Assembly: GCF_030730865.1 (NCBI RefSeq)
Contig: NZ_JAVALZ010000001.1
Coordinates: 620,001 to 684,000 of the forward strand
Direction: 5' to 3'
Length of the DNA stretch: 64,000 nucleotides
Origin: Uliginosibacterium sp. 31-16
GTDB taxonomy: Bacteria; Pseudomonadota; Gammaproteobacteria; Burkholderiales; Rhodocyclaceae
The translations under genes and the position numbers were made by a program. The notes beneath the pieces are model-generated. The model had not been told where the DNA came from, did no database searches, and worked only from the letters and a program-made list of their open reading frames with translations. Shown in pieces: positions 57,996 to 64,000 of this stretch (its first letter is position 1; each line of letters starts with the position of its first letter).

Positions 57996-59267
57996 ATGAC
58001 TAAAACCATGCTTTCACGCACCATCACTGCCGCAACAGCATTGTTGGCCGCGCAAGGAGCAAGCGCATCAGGCTTTCAGCTTCAGGAGCAAAACGCCAGC
58101 GGGCTAGGAAACTCCTATGCTGGCTCTGCTGCCGTAGCAGAAAACGCCAGCACGATATTTTTCAACCCTGCCGGCATGACAAAACTCCAGGACCGAGAGT
58201 TTTCACTGGGGCTGAATCTGATCAGGCCGAGCTATAAATACACCAACGAAGGCTCCAGCGTCGCACCGGCATCTACGGGCAGCAACGGCGGAGATGCCGG
58301 TTCGATCGCAGCACTGCCAAACGGCTACATGTCCTGGGCTCTCAACAAGGACTGGTACCTGGGTCTTGGATTCGGCGCACCGTTCGGCCTCAAGACCGAG
58401 TATGACGAAGACTGGGTCGGTCGCTTTCAGTCCATCAAATTCGATATCAAAACCTACAACATCAACCCGTCGCTGGCATGGCGCATCAACGACATGGTGT
58501 CCGTGGGTGCCGGGGTGAACTGGCAACGGATGGAAGCCGAATACGTTCGAAAAGCTGCCGTCATCAATTCACTGGCTCAAAACACCACGATCACGCTTGA
58601 TGCCGATAATGACTCCTGGGGCTGGAACGCAGGGGCATTGTTTACGCTGAGTCCCGATACAAAGCTGGGGATTTCCTATCGTTCAGCCGTCAAGCACGAA
58701 CTTTCCGGAACATTGACTTCCGACAACCAGTTGGTCTCTCCTGACGTCAGCGCCCGTGCGGACATCACGCTACCGGATACATGGATCCTGAGCGTGGCAC
58801 AGAAAATGGGGCCTGACTGGGAACTGCTGGGCGATCTGTCCCGCACGGGCTGGGCCAAGATCCAGAACGTCGATGTCTGGCGTACAAGCGGATCTTCTGC
58901 GGGTCAAGCAACACCGGCACAAACCCTGGATGTGCATTTCCGCAACACCTGGCGTGCAGCCCTGGGCGCGACCCAGAAACTCAACGAACAATGGAAGATG
59001 AAGTACGGCATCGCTTACGACCAGTCCCCGGTTCGTGGAGCGGACACCCGTCTGGTGTCGCTCCCCGACAACAACCGGACCTGGCTGTCGCTGGGCGCCC
59101 AGTACAAGTTCAACAAGACGTCCACCATCGATGTGGGTGCCGCCTACCTGCTGATCAAGGAAACCACCGTCGACAATGATCAGTCGGCCAAGGGCCGTGG
59201 CCGCGTCACCGGTCGCTATGACGGAAGCGTTGCGATTCTTGGCGTGCAGTACTCCCAGTCGTTCTGA
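57996..59267 (+). CDS. fadL: Long-chain fatty acid outer-membrane transporter (FadL/OmpP1)
   Basis: 423 residues. Signal peptide with likely cut after GASA, then the FadL hatch start SGFQLQEQNASGLGNSYAGSAA and ASTIFFNPAGMTKL. The rest is amphipathic beta-strands ending in the aromatic terminal residue (VQYSQSF), as in outer-membrane barrels. It imports long-chain fatty acids. It sits in the middle of the beta-oxidation operon, which supports a fatty-acid rather than aromatic-hydrocarbon role. Confidence 0.93.
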   Translation: MTKTMLSRTITAATALLAAQGASASGFQLQEQNASGLGNSYAGSAAVAENASTIFFNPAGMTKLQDREFSLGLNLIRPSYKYTNEGSSVAPASTGSNGGDAGSIAALPNGYMSWALNKDWYLGLGFGAPFGLKTEYDEDWVGRFQSIKFDIKTYNINPSLAWRINDMVSVGAGVNWQRMEAEYVRKAAVINSLAQNTTITLDADNDSWGWNAGALFTLSPDTKLGISYRSAVKHELSGTLTSDNQLVSPDVSARADITLPDTWILSVAQKMGPDWELLGDLSRTGWAKIQNVDVWRTSGSSAGQATPAQTLDVHFRNTWRAALGATQKLNEQWKMKYGIAYDQSPVRGADTRLVSLPDNNRTWLSLGAQYKFNKTSTIDVGAAYLLIKETTVDNDQSAKGRGRVTGRYDGSVAILGVQYSQSF

Positions 59268-59279
59268 TCACTTGAACCA

Positions 59280-59302
59280 GGGCTGCTCGTTACGGGCAGC
59301 CC
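59280..59302 (+). other. Hairpin between fadL and fadN-like gene
   Basis: GGGCTGC (59280-59286) pairs with GCAGCCC (59296-59302). No T-run follows, and the next gene starts 79 bp later, so it may stabilise mRNA or attenuate transcription rather than terminate it. Confidence 0.5.
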
Positions 59303-59380
59303 CACTCCAGAAACCAAAAAAATACGGGGTGCCGCTTGCGGCAAGCCGGGGAGTGCCTCACCCATCAGCAGGAGAATATT

Positions 59381-61765
59381 GTGAGTAATTTCATCGTTCG
59401 CAAGGTGGCCGTTCTCGGCGCTGGCGTCATGGGGGCACAGATTGCGGCGCATTGTGCAAATGCCGAAGTTCCTGTGCTGCTGTTCGATCTGTCGACAAAG
59501 GATGGCGACCCCAGCGGCATTGCAAGAAAGGCCATCGACAGCCTCAAGAAAATCGAGCCCTCACCGATCGCGACAGCTGATCGCGTAAACCACATCGAAG
59601 CAGCCAACTACGATCAGCATCTCGACAAACTTGCTGAGTGTGACCTCATCATCGAGGCCATTGCAGAGAAAATGGAGTGGAAGCTCGACCTCTACCGCAA
59701 AGTCGCACCGTGCCTGCGCAGCGATGCAATCTTTGCAACCAACACATCAGGACTGTCGATCAACAAGCTCGCCGAAGGCTGCCCCGCATCGCTACGCCCA
59801 CGCTTCTGCGGCGTACATTTTTTCAATCCGCCACGCTACATGTCTCTGGTCGAGCTGATCCCCTGCCACGGCACGGATGCGACGCTGCTTGATCACCTGG
59901 AATCCTTTCTCACCTCGACGCTGGGCAAAAGCGTCATACGCGCACTCGATACGCCAAACTTTGTCGCCAATCGGGTTGGCGTATTTTCGATGCTCGCGGT
60001 CATGCACCATACGCATCAATTCAAACTGGGCTTTGATGAGGTCGACGCGCTCACCGGCCCGATCATCGGGCGACCAAAGAGTGCCACCTATCGCACGGCG
60101 GATGTCGTCGGGCTCGACACGCTGGTCCATGTCATACAAACCATGGCCGACAACCTTGCGGATGATCCGTGGGCACATTATTACGCGAGCCCCGGCTGGC
60201 TCACCGCGCTGATCGGCCAAGGCGCGCTGGGACAAAAAACCAAAGGCGGGATCTATCGCAAGGAAGGCAAGCAAATCAAGGTTCTTGATCTTTCCACGCA
60301 AGCCTATCGCGACAGTAATGCAGAGGTGGCTGACGAGGTCGCTGCCCTCCTCAAACATAAAAGCGCCGCTGAACGCTTCGCCTTGCTCCGTGCAAACCAG
60401 CATCCGCACGCCCAGTTCCTGTGGGCAGTCTTCCGCGACGTATTCCACTATGTCGCTGTACATCTGGCGCATATCGCCCACAACGCCCGCGATATCGATC
60501 TCGCCATGCGCTGGGGTTTTGGCTGGAATGATGGGCCTTTCGAAACATGGCAAGCCGCCGGCTGGAAAGAAATCGCCGATGCCATTCACGAAGACATTCG
60601 AGCCGGCCGCGCAATGAGTTCTGCCCCTTTGCCACCCTGGGTATTTGAAGTCAGTGGCGTACATGGCGCACACGCTTCGTTTGATGCCGCAACGGGCACA
60701 CTCAAAGGACGCTCGACTCTGCCCGTCTATCAACGCCAGCTGTTCCCGGAGCGAGTCGCCGGTGAACAAGAGAACCCGGGTCGCACGCTCTGGGAGAACG
60801 ACGAAGTCCGCATGTGGACGCTGGACGACGACGATGGCCGGCATGTCCCCGTACTCTCCTTCAAGAGCAAGATGTGCGCCGTCGGACCTGTCGTGCTGGA
60901 TGGCATCATCGAAGCCGTTCACCGTGCGGAGCGCGAACATGCCGGGCTGGTGATCTGGCAACCGACCACACCATTTTGCGTTGGGGCCAATCTCAAACAG
61001 ATCCGCCCCCTGCTCGAAGCAGGTGATTTCGTCGGCCTGGAAGGCATCGTCGCCAAGTTCCAGCTCATGTCACAAACCCTCAAATACGCACAGGTTCCCG
61101 TTGTTGCTGCTGTAAATGGTCTGGCACTCGGCGGTGGCTGCGAGATCGTGATGCACGCCACGCGCGCCGTATGTGCGCTGGAGAGCTACATCGGCCTGGT
61201 TGAAGTTGGCGTAGGGCTGATTCCAGCCGGTGGCGGATGCAAGGAATTCGCCATCCGCAGCGCGGAGATGGCGGCACGCACGGCCACGAACGATCCCATG
61301 AACTGGCTACAGGGAATCTTCCAGACCATTGCCATGGGAAGCGTTTCCAAGAGCGCACGGAATGCAAAAGAACTCGGGCTTCTTCGCGAGCAGGACATCG
61401 TCATTCATAACCCTAAGGAGCTGCTGCACGTCGCACGCAAGACGGCCTTGAGTCTGGCGGCCTCGGGTTACCGACCGCGACTTCCTCCCGCTGGCGTACC
61501 CGTTGCCGGGCGCGGCGGAATCGCAACGCTGGAGATGATGCTCGTCAACATGCGTGAGGGCGGCATGATCTCGGCGCACGACTATCTCGTTTCCAAATCC
61601 GTCGCCACAGCGCTATGCGGAGGGAATGTTGAAAGCGGTACGCTGGTCAACGAAAAATGGCTTCTAGACGTGGAGCGTTCGCTCTTCGTCGATCTTTTGC
61701 ACACAGCAGAAACCAAAGCACGCCTCATCCATATGCTGGAAGTCGGCAAACCGCTGCGCAACTGA
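59381..61765 (+). CDS. fadN: 3-hydroxyacyl-CoA dehydrogenase / enoyl-CoA hydratase (FadN-like)
   Basis: 794 residues from GTG 59381, with GGAGAA 5-10 bases upstream. Domain order is dehydrogenase (VAVLGAGVMGAQIAAHC, GVHFFNPPRYMSLVELI) then crotonase (PFCVGANLKQI, VNGLALGGGCEIVMHATR), the reverse of the protein at 55609 and as in Bacillus FadN. It should perform the hydration and oxidation steps, perhaps for a different chain length. It is followed by a thiolase 32 bp downstream. Confidence 0.93.
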   Translation: MSNFIVRKVAVLGAGVMGAQIAAHCANAEVPVLLFDLSTKDGDPSGIARKAIDSLKKIEPSPIATADRVNHIEAANYDQHLDKLAECDLIIEAIAEKMEWKLDLYRKVAPCLRSDAIFATNTSGLSINKLAEGCPASLRPRFCGVHFFNPPRYMSLVELIPCHGTDATLLDHLESFLTSTLGKSVIRALDTPNFVANRVGVFSMLAVMHHTHQFKLGFDEVDALTGPIIGRPKSATYRTADVVGLDTLVHVIQTMADNLADDPWAHYYASPGWLTALIGQGALGQKTKGGIYRKEGKQIKVLDLSTQAYRDSNAEVADEVAALLKHKSAAERFALLRANQHPHAQFLWAVFRDVFHYVAVHLAHIAHNARDIDLAMRWGFGWNDGPFETWQAAGWKEIADAIHEDIRAGRAMSSAPLPPWVFEVSGVHGAHASFDAATGTLKGRSTLPVYQRQLFPERVAGEQENPGRTLWENDEVRMWTLDDDDGRHVPVLSFKSKMCAVGPVVLDGIIEAVHRAEREHAGLVIWQPTTPFCVGANLKQIRPLLEAGDFVGLEGIVAKFQLMSQTLKYAQVPVVAAVNGLALGGGCEIVMHATRAVCALESYIGLVEVGVGLIPAGGGCKEFAIRSAEMAARTATNDPMNWLQGIFQTIAMGSVSKSARNAKELGLLREQDIVIHNPKELLHVARKTALSLAASGYRPRLPPAGVPVAGRGGIATLEMMLVNMREGGMISAHDYLVSKSVATALCGGNVESGTLVNEKWLLDVERSLFVDLLHTAETKARLIHMLEVGKPLRN

Positions 61766-61797
61766 GTGGCCTTGACGAGAAATCAGGAGAATCAAGC

Positions 61798-63000
61798 ATG
61801 AACAAACAGATTCAGGACGCCTACATTGTCGCGGTCGCGCGCACGCCGGTTGCCAAGCGCCGGGGCGCCTTCAGGAATGTTCGCCCGGACGACATGCTGG
61901 CCCACGTATTGCGCAGCGTTGTCGAGAAAGCGCCGGGCCTGGCTTTGAACGAAATCGGCGACGTCATCGTCGGCTGCGCCATGCCAGAAGCAGAGCAAGG
62001 CATGAACGTGGCGCGCATCGGCCTTCTACTGGCAGGGTTTCCGGACACCATTCCGGGCATCACCATCAATCGTTTCTGCTCCTCCGGCGTCAATGCGGTC
62101 GCCGATGCCGCCCGGCGCATTCAGCTCGGTGAAGCGGATGTCATGATCGGGGCAGGCACGGAGTCAATGAGCGCAATGCCTCAGATGATGGGCAACAAGG
62201 TCGCGATGAACCCGGCGTTCTTCGAGCGCCGCGAAAACATCGCCATCGCTTACGGCATGGGTCTCACCGCCGAAAAGGTCGCGCAACAATACGGAATCTC
62301 GCGCGAGGAGCAAGACGCCCTGGCCATGCGCTCGCATCAGAAGGCATGTGCCGCAATCGCAGCAGGACGTTTCCGCGGCGAAATTTCACCCTACCTGGTG
62401 CGCGAGCATGTGCCCGACTTCGGCAGCAGCGCCGTACGCGTGGTCGAACGTCTGGTCGAGAGCGATGAAGGCCCTCGCCCGGACAGCTCGCCGGAAGGGC
62501 TCGCCAAGCTGAAGCCGATTTTCTCCGTAAAAGGAAGCGTCACGGCAGGCAACAGTTCGCAGATGTCAGACGGGGCCGCAGCAGTACTGCTGATGAGCGA
62601 ATCCGCACTCAAACGCTACAACCTGACCCCCGTCGCCAGATACTGCGGCTTTGAAGTAGCGGGCGTCCCGCCTGAAGTAATGGGTATCGGGCCTATCGCG
62701 GCCATTCCAAAAGTGCTGAAAAGCGTAGGGATATCTCAGGAGGCACTGGACTGGATTGAACTGAACGAAGCCTTCGCCGCCCAGGCCCTCGCCGTAATGA
62801 AGACGCTCGACCTTGATCCGGACAAGGTAAACCCGCTGGGCGGCGCGATTGCGCTCGGTCATCCACTGGGGGCCACCGGCGCAATCAGGGTGGCTACGCT
62901 GGCAAGCGCCATGCAGCACGATCCGAAGCTGCGCTATGGCCTGATCACCATGTGCATTGGCACGGGCATGGGCGCTGCGGGGCTCTTCGAAAGGGTTTGA
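61798..63000 (+). CDS. fadA: Acetyl-CoA C-acyltransferase (FadA-like thiolase)
   Basis: 400 residues from ATG 61798 with CAGGAG about 9 bases upstream. Active sites: [17 protein letters not shown] (nucleophilic Cys), [21 protein letters not shown] and [14 protein letters not shown] (second Cys). It completes the second beta-oxidation set with the FadN-like protein. Five bases separate it from the DUF4442 gene. Confidence 0.94.
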   Translation: MNKQIQDAYIVAVARTPVAKRRGAFRNVRPDDMLAHVLRSVVEKAPGLALNEIGDVIVGCAMPEAEQGMNVARIGLLLAGFPDTIPGITINRFCSSGVNAVADAARRIQLGEADVMIGAGTESMSAMPQMMGNKVAMNPAFFERRENIAIAYGMGLTAEKVAQQYGISREEQDALAMRSHQKACAAIAAGRFRGEISPYLVREHVPDFGSSAVRVVERLVESDEGPRPDSSPEGLAKLKPIFSVKGSVTAGNSSQMSDGAAAVLLMSESALKRYNLTPVARYCGFEVAGVPPEVMGIGPIAAIPKVLKSVGISQEALDWIELNEAFAAQALAVMKTLDLDPDKVNPLGGAIALGHPLGATGAIRVATLASAMQHDPKLRYGLITMCIGTGMGAAGLFERV

Positions 63001-63004
63001 TGCA

Positions 63005-63520
63005 ATGAGAACGGACTGGATTCGCCGAATGCCTGCTGCATGGCAAGGGCGCTTGATCCGCTGGGGCTTCAATCTGCACCCGGCCTATCGAGCGACAGGC
63101 GGGCGGGTCGATTACGTATCGCCGGACATCACCCACATCCGTGTGCGCCTGCCACTGAACCGGCGTACACGGAATGTGGTGGGTTCGCTTTTTGGTGGCT
63201 CCCTGTTCGCCGTGACCGACGGCCCACACCCCACGCTTCTGATGTGGGCACTGGGGCCGGATTTCATCGTTTGGGACAAAAGCGCCAGCATCCGCTACCG
63301 CAGACCCGGACGCAGCACGCTGTACGGCGATTTCCGTATCCCGCCCGAAGAGATCGCCCGTATTCGCGCTGCGCTGGCAGAGAAGCCGGAGCTCGACTGC
63401 CAGTATCTGATCGAACTCAAGGATGACGCTGGCGAGGTGCATGCAGTTATCGAGCGCACGCTCTACATCGCAGTCAAACACCATTACAAGAGCAAGCTCC
63501 GGGGAGAAACAAGGAAATGA
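63005..63520 (+). CDS. DUF4442 hot-dog fold protein
   Basis: 171 residues from ATG 63005. The hot-dog-like stretch VVGSLFGGSLFAVTDGPHPTLLMWALG and the conserved DKSASIRYRRPGR match DUF4442, relatives of acyl-CoA thioesterases. Function is unproven; a role in handling acyl-CoA intermediates is inferred from the operon. It overlaps the next gene by 4 bp. Confidence 0.85.
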   Translation: MRTDWIRRMPAAWQGRLIRWGFNLHPAYRATGGRVDYVSPDITHIRVRLPLNRRTRNVVGSLFGGSLFAVTDGPHPTLLMWALGPDFIVWDKSASIRYRRPGRSTLYGDFRIPPEEIARIRAALAEKPELDCQYLIELKDDAGEVHAVIERTLYIAVKHHYKSKLRGETRK

Positions 63521-64000
63521 CAATGCGCCAGATAAACCCCCTCCGTTACATCGTACTCACCTTGGTCATGGCTGCCTTGCTTGCGGGCAACGCAGGCAGA
63601 GCGGCCGAGATCGCCGGAATCCAGGTCGATGATCGTATCAAATCCGGCAGCACCGAAATGCAGCTCAACGGCGCCGGCCTTCGGACCAGACTCATTTTCA
63701 ATATCTATGTTGCAGCACTCTACCTGCCACAGAAAAGCAGTGATCCGGGCACGATCATTCAGAGCAGAGCCCCTCGCCGGATGGCTCTCAGAATGCTGCG
63801 TGATCTGGATGGAAGCACTCTGTTAAACGCATTGAAAGACGGCCTTCGTGACAATCACAGCGAAGCAGAGCTCGCTGCACTACAAGCGGATATTTCGCAA
63901 CTTGAAAAGGTATTCACGACTGTCGGCAGCACAAAAAGCGGCGACCTCATCGTCCTCGATCTAAATAACGAGGGTCTTGTCGTCACGGTAAACGGAAATC
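63517..64000 (+). CDS. Chalcone isomerase-like periplasmic protein (3' end beyond window)
   Basis: At least 161 residues from ATG 63517 (or 63523) to the edge. A signal peptide (IVLTLVMAALLAGNAGRAAE) is followed by GAGLRTRLIFNIYVAALYLP and RMALRMLRDLDGSTLLNAL, typical of the chalcone-isomerase-like domain of bacterial periplasmic proteins. Relatives of this fold bind fatty acids. The ATG overlaps the DUF4442 stop, so it belongs to the same operon. Confidence 0.85.
   Translation, partial: MTMRQINPLRYIVLTLVMAALLAGNAGRAAEIAGIQVDDRIKSGSTEMQLNGAGLRTRLIFNIYVAALYLPQKSSDPGTIIQSRAPRRMALRMLRDLDGSTLLNALKDGLRDNHSEAELAALQADISQLEKVFTTVGSTKSGDLIVLDLNNEGLVVTVNGN

Overview
The window is a chromosomal segment, high in G+C, from a betaproteobacterium. 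Rhodocyclales or a close relative is my best guess, made from gene content and synteny, not from a search. The cues are the hprK-ptsN-hpf-rpoN-lptB order, the rsmB-DUF4390-ntrY-ntrX order, a Calvin-type gap-pgk-pyk-fba run with phosphoribulokinase, and a 3-hydroxybutyrate dehydrogenase. I found no rRNA, tRNA, CRISPR array, transposase or phage gene. Nearly all sequence is coding, with many ATGA-type overlaps.

Layout. (1) 1-4976, minus strand: an ABC-transporter-dependent polysaccharide (O-antigen-like) export operon, Wzm, Wzt, a SAM methyltransferase and a large sulfotransferase/coiled-coil/NPDV-repeat protein that runs off the left edge. (2) 5584-9668, minus: yacG, a PAS-GGDEF diguanylate cyclase, argA and rsmE. 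(3) 9763-19046, plus: an inositol-monophosphatase-family phosphatase overlapping phosphoribulokinase, then transketolase, GAPDH, PGK, pyruvate kinase and class II aldolase. (4) 19221-31329: quinone reductase, bdhA, small membrane proteins, yggX, purC, a lipoprotein hydrolase, an HDOD protein, prlC, a DUF4124 protein, a zinc-ribbon membrane protein, xthA and rsmB. (5) 31334-37409: DUF4390, NtrY-like kinase, a NtrX-like regulator with a degenerate AAA+ domain, ttcA and an FHA protein. (6) 37476-43135, minus: hprK, ptsN, hpf, rpoN, lptB, recX and recA, with a LexA-like site before recA. (7) 43465-51015, plus: an RND efflux pair, a YlqF-type GTPase and three membrane proteins. (8) 51237-64000, plus: a frameshifted PsrA-like TetR gene followed by a long fatty-acid beta-oxidation operon (acyl-CoA dehydrogenase, two thiolases, two hydratase/dehydrogenase proteins of opposite domain order, thioesterase, FadL porin, DUF4442 and a chalcone-isomerase-like protein).

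How they work together. Region 1 looks like a complete tail for terminating and exporting a glycan. Wzt carries the C-terminal domain that in known systems reads a terminal cap, and the two downstream enzymes (methyl and sulfuryl transfer, the latter with a long regular coiled coil) are candidates for making and spacing such a cap. Region 3 provides triose/pentose interconversion plus phosphoribulokinase. Region 8 is a self-contained fatty-acid uptake and degradation unit with its own regulator.

The strongest non-routine signals are the sulfotransferase/coiled-coil fusion next to Wzt, a dispersed GCCTGAAGAGCCGC-type intergenic repeat family, the NtrX-like protein lacking ATPase motifs, and the frameshift in the beta-oxidation regulator.
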